Shown: in pieces, positions 32,477 to 41,656 of the stretch
Layout: every line of letters begins with the position of its first letter
Numbering within the stretch: the stretch's first letter is position 1
NCBI RefSeq assembly: GCF_013385425.1
Contig: NZ_JACAQA010000009.1
Span: forward strand, 165,750-229,749
Direction of reading: 5' to 3'
From: Pseudomonas gingeri
GTDB taxonomy: Bacteria; Pseudomonadota; Gammaproteobacteria; Pseudomonadales; Pseudomonadaceae
DNA: 64,000 bases
Position numbers and translations under genes: made by a program
The notes under the pieces: generated by a model
Seen by the model: only the letters and a program-made list of their open reading frames with translations
Told to the model about the DNA's origin: nothing
The model's database searches: none

Positions 32477-33397
32477 TCAGGGTTTCTTGCTGTCGAAGGT
32501 GGCCTTGACGATCTCGCCGATGCCGCCTACCGCGCCGATCACCTGGCTGGCCTCCAGCGGCATCAGGATCACCTTGCTGTTATTGGCCGAGGCCAGCTTG
32601 CCCAAGGCGTCGATGTATTTCTGCGCGACAAAGTAGTTCACCGCCTGCACGTTGCCCTTGGCGATGGCCTCGGATACCACCTGGGTCGCCCGGGCTTCGG
32701 CTTCGGCCTGGCGTTCACGGGCTTCGGATTGCAGGAAGGCCGACTGCCGGGCGCCCTCGGCTTCGAGGATCTGCGCCTGCTTCTTGCCTTCGGCGGTGAG
32801 AATCGCCGAGGCGCGCAGGCCTTCGGCCTCGAGGATTTGCGCGCGTTTGACCCGCTCGGCCTTCATCTGCCCGGACATGGCCGCCATCAGGTCGGCGGGC
32901 GGGCTGATGTCCTTGATCTCGATGCGGGTCACCTTGATGCCCCACGGCGCGGTCGCTTCGTCGACGGTGCGCAGCAGGCGCTCGTTGATGGCGTCGCGCT
33001 GGCCGAGCATGGCGTCCAGCTCCATGGAGCCGAGCACGGTGCGGATATTGGTCTGCAACAGGTTGCGGATGGCGTGCTCGAGGTTGTTTACCTCGTAGGC
33101 GGCCTGGGCGGCGTTGACCACCTGGAAGAAGCACACGGCGTCGATCTGGACCGTGGCATTGTCGGCGGTGATGACTTCCTGGGGCGGGATGTCGAGCACG
33201 CTTTCCATCACGTTGATCTTGCGCCCGATGCGGTCCATGACCGGGATGATGATATTGAGGCCCGGCTTGAGGGTGTTGGTGTAGCGCCCGAAGCGCTCCA
33301 CCGTCCATTGATAACCCTGGGGCACGACCTTGAAGCCCATGAACACCAGGGCAATGGCCAGGCCGACGAAGAGCAGGAGTACGCTACCGATTTGCAT
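32477..33397 (-). CDS. SPFH/Band 7 stomatin-like membrane protein (QmcA type)
   Basis: The ATG at 33397 follows AGGGA and gives 306 residues. One N-terminal helix ([17 protein letters not shown]) is followed by the Band 7 domain (about 25-185; [40 protein letters not shown]) and an alanine/glutamate-rich helical flotillin-like region ([20 protein letters not shown]). Such proteins form large rings in the inner membrane and often restrain FtsH-type proteolysis. It is the first gene of a two-gene unit with NfeD. The region upstream holds only 112 bases before the GspE gene terminus. Confidence 0.95.
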   Translation of the reverse strand: MQIGSVLLLFVGLAIALVFMGFKVVPQGYQWTVERFGRYTNTLKPGLNIIIPVMDRIGRKINVMESVLDIPPQEVITADNATVQIDAVCFFQVVNAAQAAYEVNNLEHAIRNLLQTNIRTVLGSMELDAMLGQRDAINERLLRTVDEATAPWGIKVTRIEIKDISPPADLMAAMSGQMKAERVKRAQILEAEGLRASAILTAEGKKQAQILEAEGARQSAFLQSEARERQAEAEARATQVVSEAIAKGNVQAVNYFVAQKYIDALGKLASANNSKVILMPLEASQVIGAVGGIGEIVKATFDSKKP

Positions 33398-33509
33398 GAC
33401 GATTCCCTGTTGCAAGTGTTGATCGAGAAGGCTGTTACCTTGAGTGTAACGGGGCTTGCCGGGATAAAAAGTGTTTACTCGGCAATGGACGCATGTCGTG
33501 ACACTTTCA

Positions 33510-35291
33510 TCAGCGCTGCTCGCTCTGCGGCGTGACCCGCAACACCTCCTCGACGGTGGTCAGCCCCGCCGCGACCTTTTGCGCGCCGGACAGGCGCAGG
33601 CTGCGCATGCCGTCCTTGAACGCCTGGCGACGCAGGGCCAGGAGGTCGGTATCGGCGTGGATATGCGCTTTCAGGCCGTCGTTCAGGACCAGGATCTCGT
33701 AGACCCCGGCGCGCCCGTGATAACCGGTGTCGCGACATTCCAGGCAACCGACGGCGCGCTGGGCACCGCTCGGCATCGGCGCCTGCCAGGGTCGGGTCAG
33801 GCTTTGCCAGTCGTCTTCTTCCAACTGGGTCGGCGCCTTGCAGTGCGGGCACAGGGTACGCACCAGGCGCTGGGCCATGACCCCGAGCACGGTGGCCTTG
33901 ATCAGGTAATGCGGCACCCCCAGTTCCAGCAGGCGGCTGATGGCGCTCGGCGCGTCGTTGGTGTGCAGGGTCGAGAGCACCAGGTGGCCGGTGAGCGCGG
34001 CCTGGATCGCCATTTCGGCGGTTTCCAGGTCGCGGATCTCGCCGATCATGATGATGTCCGGGTCCTGGCGCATCAGCGCGCGCACACCACTGGCAAAGGT
34101 CAGGTCGATATTGTGCTGGACCTGCATCTGGTTGAAGGCCGGCTCGATCATCTCGATCGGGTCCTCGATGGTGCAGAGGTTGACCTCCGAGGTCGCCAGT
34201 TTCTTCAGGGTGGTGTACAGCGTGGTGGTCTTGCCCGAGCCGGTGGGGCCGGTGACCAGGATGATGCCGTTGGGCTGGCGGGTCATGTCCTGCCAGCGGC
34301 GCAGGTCGTCGGCGCCGAAGCCCAGTTGGTCGAAATCCTTGAGCAGCACCTCCGGGTCGAAGATACGCATCACCATCTTTTCGCCAAAGGCGGTGGGCAG
34401 GGTCGACAGGCGCAATTCGACTTCGCCGCCGTCCGGGGTCTTGGTCTTGACCCGGCCGTCCTGGGGTTTGCGCTTTTCCGCGACGTTCATCCGGCCCAGG
34501 CTTTTCAGGCGGCTGACAATCGCCATGGTCACCTGGGGCGGGAACTGGTAGACGTTGTGCAGCACGCCGTCGATGCGAAAGCGCACCGTGCCCTGTTCGC
34601 GACGCGGCTCGATATGGATATCGCTGGCCCGTTGCTGGAAAGCGTACTGGAACAGCCAGTCGACGATATTGACGATATGGGCGTCGTTGGCGTCCGGCTC
34701 CTGGTCGCTGGCGCCGAGGTTGAGCAACTGCTCGAAGTTACTCGGATTATGGTTTTTCTGGTCGGCCAGGCTGGCCCCGCTGACCGACTTGGCCAGGCGG
34801 AAAAATTCCACGGTGAAGCGCTGGATATCCACCGGGTTGGCCACCACCCGGCGAATCGGCAGCTTCAACACATGGCTGAGGTCGGCTTCCCAGGCCCGCA
34901 CATGGGGCTGGGCGCTGGCGATGGTCACGCCGTCGCGGTCGACCGCCACCGCGAGGATCTTGTGCCGCTGGGCAAAGGCGTAGGACATCAATGAAGTCAC
35001 CGCCGCCACGTTGATCTTCAGCGGGTCGATGCGCAGATACGCCTGGCCGGCATGGCGGGCCAGCCAGAGGGTGAGGTTTTCCAGGTCCAGGGGTTTGCCG
35101 GGACGACTCAGGTCGGCCAGTTGCTGGCTGGCGATGAACTCCAGCGGATGCTGCTGGGTATCGCGCGCGGTACGCCGGGTGGCCAGGGCCTGTTCGGCTG
35201 CCTCCTGGCTGATAAAACCCTGGGTCACCAGTTCGCGCAACAGCTCGTTGAGATCCAGCCAGCGGTCCTGGGGAAGGGGGGCGACGGACAT
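33510..35291 (-). CDS. GspE/PilB-family secretion ATPase (orphan)
   Basis: A 593-residue ATPase with an N-terminal MshEN-like region ([20 protein letters not shown]) and a GspE core. Visible motifs are Walker [11 protein letters not shown], the Asp box region TIEDPIE, Walker [20 protein letters not shown], the His box [13 protein letters not shown] and the zinc site formed by CPHC and CLEC near the C-terminus. It is the full length of a type II secretion or type IV pilus extension motor. Yet no pilin, platform or secretin gene is near, so its partner machine is encoded elsewhere or it serves a specialised use. All catalytic motifs look intact. Confidence 0.92.
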   Translation of the reverse strand: MSVAPLPQDRWLDLNELLRELVTQGFISQEAAEQALATRRTARDTQQHPLEFIASQQLADLSRPGKPLDLENLTLWLARHAGQAYLRIDPLKINVAAVTSLMSYAFAQRHKILAVAVDRDGVTIASAQPHVRAWEADLSHVLKLPIRRVVANPVDIQRFTVEFFRLAKSVSGASLADQKNHNPSNFEQLLNLGASDQEPDANDAHIVNIVDWLFQYAFQQRASDIHIEPRREQGTVRFRIDGVLHNVYQFPPQVTMAIVSRLKSLGRMNVAEKRKPQDGRVKTKTPDGGEVELRLSTLPTAFGEKMVMRIFDPEVLLKDFDQLGFGADDLRRWQDMTRQPNGIILVTGPTGSGKTTTLYTTLKKLATSEVNLCTIEDPIEMIEPAFNQMQVQHNIDLTFASGVRALMRQDPDIIMIGEIRDLETAEMAIQAALTGHLVLSTLHTNDAPSAISRLLELGVPHYLIKATVLGVMAQRLVRTLCPHCKAPTQLEEDDWQSLTRPWQAPMPSGAQRAVGCLECRDTGYHGRAGVYEILVLNDGLKAHIHADTDLLALRRQAFKDGMRSLRLSGAQKVAAGLTTVEEVLRVTPQSEQR

Positions 35292-35434
35292 GCGGGCTCC
35301 TATTCGGTCGGTCCTGCAACCAGCGATTCAGACGTAGTCCCTGTCTGATCGTCAATTGCCAAGAATAGACGCGAGGCTGCCTGACGTTGGCGTCGATACC
35401 AAGACAAAGATTGCGATTCTTTTCAAAAAAGCCG

Positions 35435-35773
35435 TCAGCCCGCGGCCTGTGCGCTGTGCCGCTGTGCGCCTTGGGTCGGTTGCAGGGCCACGGAACAGAC
35501 GCTGATCAGGTTGCGCATTTTTTCACCGATGACCTGGGCGCGGTGCCAGCTCAGGCCGTCCAGCACGATATCGATCGCCAGCAGTCCGTCGTCCTGTTGC
35601 GCCTGGACCTGTCGCGGGGTCAGGAACTGCAGGGCAAACAGGTTCAGCAGGCGGCAGAGCAGGTCCGGCTCGGCTTCGGCCAGCACCTGGTAGCGCACCT
35701 GGCAGTGGGCATTGCCCGCCGCCCAGACATCGGCACGGGTGGGGGCGTCATGGAGGGCTTTGGGAGAAGGCAT
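35435..35773 (-). CDS. Small conserved-looking protein, possible ACT-like fold
   Basis: A 112-residue soluble protein with no signal peptide. The core from CQVRYQVLAEAEPDLLCRLL to GLSWHRAQVIGEKMRNLISV has the beta-alpha-beta-beta-alpha-beta rhythm of an ACT-like ligand domain: strand, helix with LLCRLLNLFALQ, strand FLTPRQVQAQQ, strand LLAIDIVLDGLS, helix, strand. I do not recognise a named family. It diverges from an Lrp regulator (35913), whose own C-terminal domain is the related RAM fold, so a role linked to amino acid sensing is conceivable. The stop comes 143 bases before the GspE gene start. Moderately sure that it is a real gene. Confidence 0.65.
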   Translation of the reverse strand: MPSPKALHDAPTRADVWAAGNAHCQVRYQVLAEAEPDLLCRLLNLFALQFLTPRQVQAQQDDGLLAIDIVLDGLSWHRAQVIGEKMRNLISVCSVALQPTQGAQRHSAQAAG

Positions 35774-35912
35774 GGTGGATTTCCTGGGGCGGCGACGGGA
35801 TAGGCTGGGGGGATTTTTACACGCCGAGCCGGGTATTTCTTATCTATGATGGGCTGATAAGCTCTGATCAAGAGATGATCTATTCGACAATAGCCAGTTA
35901 GAGGGTTTTTTT

Positions 35913-36389
35913 ATGCAAGGCGAGCTGGACACCTACGACCGCCGGATCCTGGCCTTGCTGCAAGAAGACGCCTCGCTTTCCAGCGCGCAGATTGCCGAGC
36001 AGGTGGGGTTGTCCCAGTCACCCTGCTGGCGGCGGATTCAGCGGCTCAAGGAAGAGGGGGTGATCCGTGCCCAGGTGACCTTGCTCGATCGCAAGAAAAT
36101 CGGCCTCAACACGCAGATCTTCGCCGAGGTCAAACTCAACGCCCATGGTCGCTCCAATTTCACCGAGTTCACCGAGGCGATTCGCGGTTTTCCGGAAGTG
36201 CTGGAGTGTTATGTGCTGATGGGCGCGGTGGATTTCCTGCTGCGGATCGTCACGGCGGACATCGAGGCCTATGAGCGGTTTTTCTTCGAGAAGCTGTCGA
36301 TGGTGCCGGGGATCCAGGAGGTCAACTCCATCGTTGCCCTGTCCGAGATCAAGTCCACCACCAGCTTGCCGGTATTGCGCCCGGCCTGA
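35913..36389 (+). CDS. Lrp/AsnC-family transcriptional regulator
   Basis: A 158-residue regulator. The N-terminal helix-turn-helix (about 8-60: YDRRILALLQEDASLSSAQI, then AEQVGLSQSPCWRRIQRLKE) is joined to a RAM domain (about 70-150: FPEVLECYVLMGAVDFLLRI and VPGIQEVNSIVALSEIKSTT). It has the usual family length and forms dimers or octamers that bind an amino acid. Its ribosome binding site is GAGGG. It ends four bases before the convergent wssG gene. Which amino acid and which genes it controls cannot be seen, the divergent 35773 gene is the natural first candidate. Confidence 0.95.
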   Translation: MQGELDTYDRRILALLQEDASLSSAQIAEQVGLSQSPCWRRIQRLKEEGVIRAQVTLLDRKKIGLNTQIFAEVKLNAHGRSNFTEFTEAIRGFPEVLECYVLMGAVDFLLRIVTADIEAYERFFFEKLSMVPGIQEVNSIVALSEIKSTTSLPVLRPA

Positions 36390-36393
36390 AGGT

Positions 36394-37062
36394 TCATTGG
36401 GCAAAGATGTCCTTGACGAACACCAGGACCGGTTTGCCGTTCTGGGACAGGATCAGCACCGTGTAGCGCTCTCCCGATTCCAGCGGGCCCAGGCTCAGGG
36501 GCGCGGTGACCAGGGTACCGTCGCAGAAGCCTTGCACGGACAGCTTGACCGGGTTGACGTCGCGTCGCTCCAGCAGACCGGGGTTCAGGTCATGGAAAAT
36601 CGGCTGCTCCTGCCGACCTGCACGACGCAAACCGCCGCCGGTACAGTCCGGGTCGGCGTTGATCAGCGCCAGCGACGCCTGGAGGCCATTGAAGTCTTTC
36701 GGTTGTTCGCGCACGGTCAGCAGTTCAAAGCCCTTGTCGCCGGGGAGCACCACGAAGGTCACGAACTCGCCGGGGACCAGGTTCAACTTGACCGGCACGC
36801 TGACGCCGGCACTGCTCAACGCGCCCGTGACCGGTTTGTCGGCGGGGACCGCGGAGAACACCGAGACCACCGATGGGGCCAGTGTCGAAGGTGTCTGTTC
36901 GCCCTCCGGGAGCACGTCGAGGGGGCTGTCCAGGGCGTTGACGAAGCGGATGAAGGCCGAGTCCTGGCTCGGCCCGGTGGGATACAGCGCGGTATCGCCG
37001 TGGGCGGCAGCGAAGCTTATCAGCGTCGCCAGGCCCAGCAGCAGTTCGCGCATCCGATTCAT
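36394..37062 (-). CDS. wssG: AlgF-like periplasmic polysaccharide O-acetylation protein WssG
   Basis: A 222-residue exported protein (signal peptide ELLLGLATLISFAAAHGD) with two beta-rich AlgF-like domains: DTALYPTGPSQDSAFIRFVN and ALYP-type start, VTGALSSAGVSVPVKLNLVP, and PLSLGPLESGERYTVLILSQ near the end. AlgF binds the acetylation machinery of alginate, and its counterpart in the SBW25 acetylcellulose operon is WssG. It overlaps wssF by four bases and is the last gene of the minus-strand cellulose operon. No AlgI-type membrane acyltransferase or AlgJ-like protein follows, so this protein has no local enzyme partner. Confidence 0.85.
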   Translation of the reverse strand: MNRMRELLLGLATLISFAAAHGDTALYPTGPSQDSAFIRFVNALDSPLDVLPEGEQTPSTLAPSVVSVFSAVPADKPVTGALSSAGVSVPVKLNLVPGEFVTFVVLPGDKGFELLTVREQPKDFNGLQASLALINADPDCTGGGLRRAGRQEQPIFHDLNPGLLERRDVNPVKLSVQGFCDGTLVTAPLSLGPLESGERYTVLILSQNGKPVLVFVKDIFAQ

Positions 37063-37718
37063 TTTCCCGCTGCCTTGAGCGCCGGTGCCTGCAACAACGC
37101 CTTGACGATGTCCTCGCTCCAGGTCTGGTAGCCGGTGCGGGTCAGGTGCTGGCCGTCAATGGTCGCCCACTGGCCCTTGGTGGAGAATTGCAACGAATCG
37201 ATATAGCTGCATGGTGCGACGTTTTTCGACAGGAAGTCCGACATCGTCTTGACCCGTTCATAGGTCTTGCCGTACATGCCGCCTTCGCTGCCCCAGTTCG
37301 GCCCGACCCAGACGCAGGGTGTGTGGTGGGCGGCGATGGCCTTGACCAGGCTGTCGGTCTGTTTCCAGATCCAGGCCTTGGGGAAACTCGGTTTGTCGTA
37401 GCTGGCCATGGTGTCGCCCATGACAATCAGGGTGAGGTTGGGTTTGTCGCTGTCCAGCAAGTCGCCGATCGAGCGGGTCGATGCGCCAACCAGCACCGTG
37501 GCCTCGGCCGTGCCCCGGCGTTCGGCGCCGCCGCAGGGGCTGGGCGTGGCCTTGAGCCAATCGCCGGCATTGGCCCCGCAAATGCCCAGGGAGTGGACCT
37601 GGGCGCCCTGTCGGCTGAGGGCCTCGTGCAGCGGGTTGAGCAGGAAATCCGGAGTGGCCAGGTGGCTGTCGCCGATGATCAGGATGGTCAGGCCCGCCAG
37701 TACGGATGAGGTTGCCAC
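37059..37718 (-). CDS. wssF: SGNH-hydrolase-like protein WssF
   Basis: A 219-residue protein starting at GTG 37718, which has AGGGAG eight bases upstream. The N-terminus (MATSSVLAGLTILIIGDSHL) holds the SGNH block I serine, S18, in GDSH; block II is LGICGANAGDW; GPNWGSEGG gives the oxyanion asparagine; and the last block, D188 and H191, is in TIDGQHLTRTGY. So a full catalytic set is visible. There is a weak hydrophobic start that may be a signal or an anchor. In the wss operon WssF is thought to help place acetyl groups on cellulose. Related SGNH enzymes add or remove acetyl esters. It lies 18 bases after bcsC. Confidence 0.82.
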   Translation of the reverse strand: MATSSVLAGLTILIIGDSHLATPDFLLNPLHEALSRQGAQVHSLGICGANAGDWLKATPSPCGGAERRGTAEATVLVGASTRSIGDLLDSDKPNLTLIVMGDTMASYDKPSFPKAWIWKQTDSLVKAIAAHHTPCVWVGPNWGSEGGMYGKTYERVKTMSDFLSKNVAPCSYIDSLQFSTKGQWATIDGQHLTRTGYQTWSEDIVKALLQAPALKAAGK

Positions 37719-37736
37719 GGTGCACGCTCCCTGGAG

Positions 37737-40700
37737 TCAGTTGGAGTAAGGCGAACGATAGGGGCTGACCGGCAAGGCCATGGGCCCGGTCATCTTCTCG
37801 AACAGGTAACGCAGGTACAGCTCGGCGTTTACCTGGCGGTAATCCTGGGCGTTATCCACCCCCAGCGAACCGCCGAGCAGCACATTCGAACCGAGCCGGT
37901 ATTCGCCCGCCGCATTCAGGTTGTAGCCGATGCCGGTGCTGTTCTGGCCCGGATACGTGAGGTTGTTGGCGGCCTGCTCGGCGCTGTGGCCGGGAAAGTA
38001 GTCGGCGCCTTTCTGGTCGATATGCTGGACTCCCAACGCGCCGCTGAGCTTGTAAGTGAAGCGGTCGGAACGCTGGGACCAGGTGACCGGGACCGCCATG
38101 GAGAAGAACGTCTGCGGGCTGAAGTAGCCGCCGTGGCCGTAGGTGAAGAAGCCCTGGTTGTTCTCGTAGGACAGGGCCGAGGTGCTCAGGCCCACGGTCA
38201 GCTTGTCGTCGGGCTGGTTGTCCAGGTACCAGTAGATCCCGCCACCCAGTTCGGCGCGGGTGTTGGACTCGACGTTGTTGCCGACCAGCTTGTGCAGGGC
38301 GCCGTAGCCGTAGACCCCGACTTCCTGGTCGTCGTAGCCGAGCTGGGCGCGTCCGCCGTTGGCGGTCACGCCACCCCACTTCACGCCGGTCCGCCGGTCC
38401 TCGGTGCCGGCGAATGAGGTCACGCTGTCGGTGACCGGGCGCCGCGACAGGGCGATGCTGTAGTGCATGTTGGGGCTGGATACCAGCGGCTGGTCCAGGC
38501 TCACGCCGCCGATCACGGTGTTGTAGGTGAAGCCCACCGGGCTGACGCCGATATCGGCCTTGATGCCGTGCTCCGGGTTCTCCACTGCCACGGCCATACC
38601 CACGCCGTTGGCCTGCTGCGAACCGGGGGAGCCGCTGGCCAGGCCGCTGCCGAAGCGGGTGAGGCTGTCGCTCTTGACGCTGCCGGCGTGCAGCGAAACC
38701 GGCGTCACCCGCAGCGCCACGCGATTGTCGCCGGCGGGCAGGTTGGCTTCGAACGGTGCTTCGACATCGGTCAGTTTGCTTAGGCCCGATTCATTGTTGT
38801 TGCTGCGCACGCTCAGGCCCTGGGCGATATAACCGCTGCGCTCCTGGAGAATTTCGTCCAGCGCGAGCTGCGCCGGGCTCTGGTTCAGGCGCGCGGGCTC
38901 GTCTGAACGGCGGCCGGGGGCAAAGGGATTGGCGCTCGGTGCCGGGTCGTTGTCCAGGCCGCTGTCGGGTACGGCGTCCGAGGCACTGTAGAGCTGCGGG
39001 GCCATGGCCGGGTCGGGTGGCATCGTATCGGCGGCCTCGCTGCCCGGCGCCAGCGGATCGGCTATACGGGCGGTACCTCGACGCGGCTGTCCGGTTTGAT
39101 TGCGGAACGGGTTGTCGCTGTCGTCGTCCTGGCTGTCGAAGGGCTGGCCGTCGCGGCGTTGACCGCCTTCGATGGCCACGGCCTGGCGCAGCAGTTCGGC
39201 GGCCTCGGCACTTTTGCCCATGGCGCGGTAGGTTGCGGCGGCGCTGGTCAGCACCTTCGGCACGCCCGGCTTGAGCGCCAGGGCGGTCTTGAGGGACTTG
39301 TCGGCCTGGGCGTAGTCGTGGTCCTGGGCGGCCAGGCTGGCCACGCTCAGTTGCAGGTCGGCGTTGCGCGGGTCGTTCTGCAACAGGGGTTTGTACAGGG
39401 CCATGGCCTTGGCGTTATTGCCGTTGGCGGCATACATCCGCGCCAGCGCCGAAATCGCCTGGGTGTCATGGGGGTATTGCTTCAGAGTCGGCTTGAGCAG
39501 GTCGTAGGCCCCGGCCAGATTGCCTTTCTCGCGCAACTGGTCGGCCTGCTTGATGCGGTACAGCTTCACCAGCTCGGCGTAGTGGCGGTGATCGCTGTCG
39601 TTGAGCCGCGCCCCTTGCAGGGAGCGGAGGATGTCCGCGGCATCGTTGTCCTGGTCGGCCTTGAACAGGATGTCGGCGTACAGCAGTTGCAGTTTGGCGT
39701 CGGGACTGGGGGAGCGCTCCACCAGGTCGCGCATCAGGGCCACGCCCTGTTGCGGTTGGCCGGCATCGATATAGGCCGCGGCCAGGATCGCCACCCGATC
39801 CGGCTTGCCGGCGGTCAGGGCCTGGCTGCGGGCCAGCAGCGCCTGGGCTTCCTGGCGCTGGCCGCGCCTGAGGTTGTCGACGGCGGCTTCGGTCTGTACA
39901 TGCAGGGCGATCTCCTTGCCCAGTTCGTCCATCTCGCGGCTGCGCCTGGCCTGGGGGATGCGTGCGAGGCTGGCCTGGGCGTCCTGCCATTCACCCAGCT
40001 GGGCCGAGAGCAGGGTCCGGGTATACAGCGCATCGGGTTGGTCGGGGTGGCGTTTGAGCAGGTCGTTGACCTGGTCCTTGGCGGCCTGGGTGCGGCCTTG
40101 CCCCAGGTAGATCCGGGCCAGGGCAAAGCGCGTCCAGGTATTGCCCGGGTCGTCCACCAGGGCCTGGCGATAGGCTTGCTCGGCGGCGCGCAGGTCGCCG
40201 CGCTGTTCGGCGAGCCGCGCGACCTGGGTGGCGCGCAACGAGCGGATGGAGACGGCGGAGCCCAGGCGGGCCTGGTCCGCCGGCGGGATCGAGTCGATCA
40301 GCTTGAGCGCTTCATCGGCTTTGCCCTGCTGCGAGAGCACCGCGATCAACCCGCTCAGGGCCTGGGGATCGTCGCGATGACTGGCGAGGATACGCCGGTA
40401 GCTGGCCTCGGCCTGGGCCAGTTGGCCCCGCTCGGCCTGCAAGTTGGCCAGCGCCACCTGGCTGGCCGGTTGGCCGGGGTTCTGGCTGGCGGCCTGTTCG
40501 ATCATTTTCCGCGCCTGGTCCTCACGTCCGGCCTTTTGCGCCTCGCTCGCGCCGGCCATCAGTCGCCAGTAGCGGACGTTGTCCAGTGCCTGTTTCCAGG
40601 GATGTCCGCCGGGCTGTTGGGTGGCCCTGAGCAGCAGCTCTTCGGCCTCGTTCAGGCGCTCCTGCTTTTGCCGCAGGACCCCCAGGCCACCGAGTGCGTC

Positions 40701-41633
40701 GGGGTCGTTGGGTTTTTCCTTGAGACGGGTTTGAAACGCCTGCTCGGCGGCGGCCAGGTCACCGCCCTCAAGCGCCTGCAGGCCTTGGGCGTCCTGCGGG
40801 TCGCGTTGCCAGGCGGGCACTTTGCGGGCGGGTGCCGCACTGCTGCGGGCCAGGGTCTTGCCCTTGTTCATCAGGTCGCGGATTTCCTTGTCGTTCGGGT
40901 GCGCGGCGAGGAACTGTTCGAACAGCGGGACTTGCGCCGGCGCCGGCGGACCGATCCAGGTCAGGGCGAAGCGCCAGGTTTCGTTGGCGTCACCGCCGAC
41001 ATCCTTGTCCTTGGCGAGGACCGCCAGGCGGCGGATGCCTTCGGCCCGGGTGTCGAGGTTGCGGACCATGTGCTTGGCCAGGAACAGCGCCACGGCGCGG
41101 TCGTCCGGGCGTTCGCGCAGCAATCGTTCAAGACCGGCGCGGGCCTCCTGTTCACCGCCCTTGGTGTAACCCAGCAGGTAGTAATACTCGCGGGCCAGGG
41201 TGCCCTGGGGCTGCCGACCATTGAGCAACTGGCGGTAGACTTTCACCGCGTCGTCGTATTTGTCGGCGTCCACCAGTTGCCGCGCCTGGGCCAGCAGTCG
41301 GGCCTGCTCATCGCTGCCCAGGGCAATGTCCTGTTCGAGTTGCTGGGCCTGGCGGGGCTGCGGCACCAGTGCCTGCAAACGGGCCAGGTACTTTTTCGCT
41401 TCCTCCGGGCGCTTGAGTTGGACGTTGCTCAGCCCCAGGCCATAGAGCGCTTCCGGTTGATCGGGGGCGATCAGCAGCAACTTGTTCCAGGCGTCCATGG
41501 CCCGGTCGGGGTTGTTCTGCGACTGCCAGTAGCGCCCTTGCTCGATCAGTTGCACTTGTGGATCGTCGGCCCGGGCCTGAAGGACCGGGCTGGCCAGGGC
41601 AAACAGCAATGTCAGGGTGAGGGTGTGGCGCAT
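37737..41633 (-). CDS. bcsC: Cellulose synthase export subunit BcsC (WssE)
   Basis: The ATG at 41633 (MRHTLTLTLLFALASPVLQA signal peptide) gives 1298 residues. About residues 25-850 are tandem TPR repeats, for example PDRAMDAWNKLLLIAPDQPE and PDALYGL-type units; they form the periplasmic scaffold. A disordered, proline- and aspartate-rich linker follows (about 850-960), then the BcsC outer-membrane barrel (about 960-1298; VALRVTPVSLHAGSVKSDSL, SNTRAELGGGIYWYLDNQPD, GEYRLGSNVLLGGSLGVDNA). It lets nascent cellulose out across the outer membrane. It begins 23 bases after bcsB, leaving no room for the cellulase gene bcsZ that normally sits here. Confidence 0.95.
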   Translation of the reverse strand: MRHTLTLTLLFALASPVLQARADDPQVQLIEQGRYWQSQNNPDRAMDAWNKLLLIAPDQPEALYGLGLSNVQLKRPEEAKKYLARLQALVPQPRQAQQLEQDIALGSDEQARLLAQARQLVDADKYDDAVKVYRQLLNGRQPQGTLAREYYYLLGYTKGGEQEARAGLERLLRERPDDRAVALFLAKHMVRNLDTRAEGIRRLAVLAKDKDVGGDANETWRFALTWIGPPAPAQVPLFEQFLAAHPNDKEIRDLMNKGKTLARSSAAPARKVPAWQRDPQDAQGLQALEGGDLAAAEQAFQTRLKEKPNDPDALGGLGVLRQKQERLNEAEELLLRATQQPGGHPWKQALDNVRYWRLMAGASEAQKAGREDQARKMIEQAASQNPGQPASQVALANLQAERGQLAQAEASYRRILASHRDDPQALSGLIAVLSQQGKADEALKLIDSIPPADQARLGSAVSIRSLRATQVARLAEQRGDLRAAEQAYRQALVDDPGNTWTRFALARIYLGQGRTQAAKDQVNDLLKRHPDQPDALYTRTLLSAQLGEWQDAQASLARIPQARRSREMDELGKEIALHVQTEAAVDNLRRGQRQEAQALLARSQALTAGKPDRVAILAAAYIDAGQPQQGVALMRDLVERSPSPDAKLQLLYADILFKADQDNDAADILRSLQGARLNDSDHRHYAELVKLYRIKQADQLREKGNLAGAYDLLKPTLKQYPHDTQAISALARMYAANGNNAKAMALYKPLLQNDPRNADLQLSVASLAAQDHDYAQADKSLKTALALKPGVPKVLTSAAATYRAMGKSAEAAELLRQAVAIEGGQRRDGQPFDSQDDDSDNPFRNQTGQPRRGTARIADPLAPGSEAADTMPPDPAMAPQLYSASDAVPDSGLDNDPAPSANPFAPGRRSDEPARLNQSPAQLALDEILQERSGYIAQGLSVRSNNNESGLSKLTDVEAPFEANLPAGDNRVALRVTPVSLHAGSVKSDSLTRFGSGLASGSPGSQQANGVGMAVAVENPEHGIKADIGVSPVGFTYNTVIGGVSLDQPLVSSPNMHYSIALSRRPVTDSVTSFAGTEDRRTGVKWGGVTANGGRAQLGYDDQEVGVYGYGALHKLVGNNVESNTRAELGGGIYWYLDNQPDDKLTVGLSTSALSYENNQGFFTYGHGGYFSPQTFFSMAVPVTWSQRSDRFTYKLSGALGVQHIDQKGADYFPGHSAEQAANNLTYPGQNSTGIGYNLNAAGEYRLGSNVLLGGSLGVDNAQDYRQVNAELYLRYLFEKMTGPMALPVSPYRSPYSN

Positions 41634-41656
41634 GCCTGTTCTCCCGCGCCGTGGAT

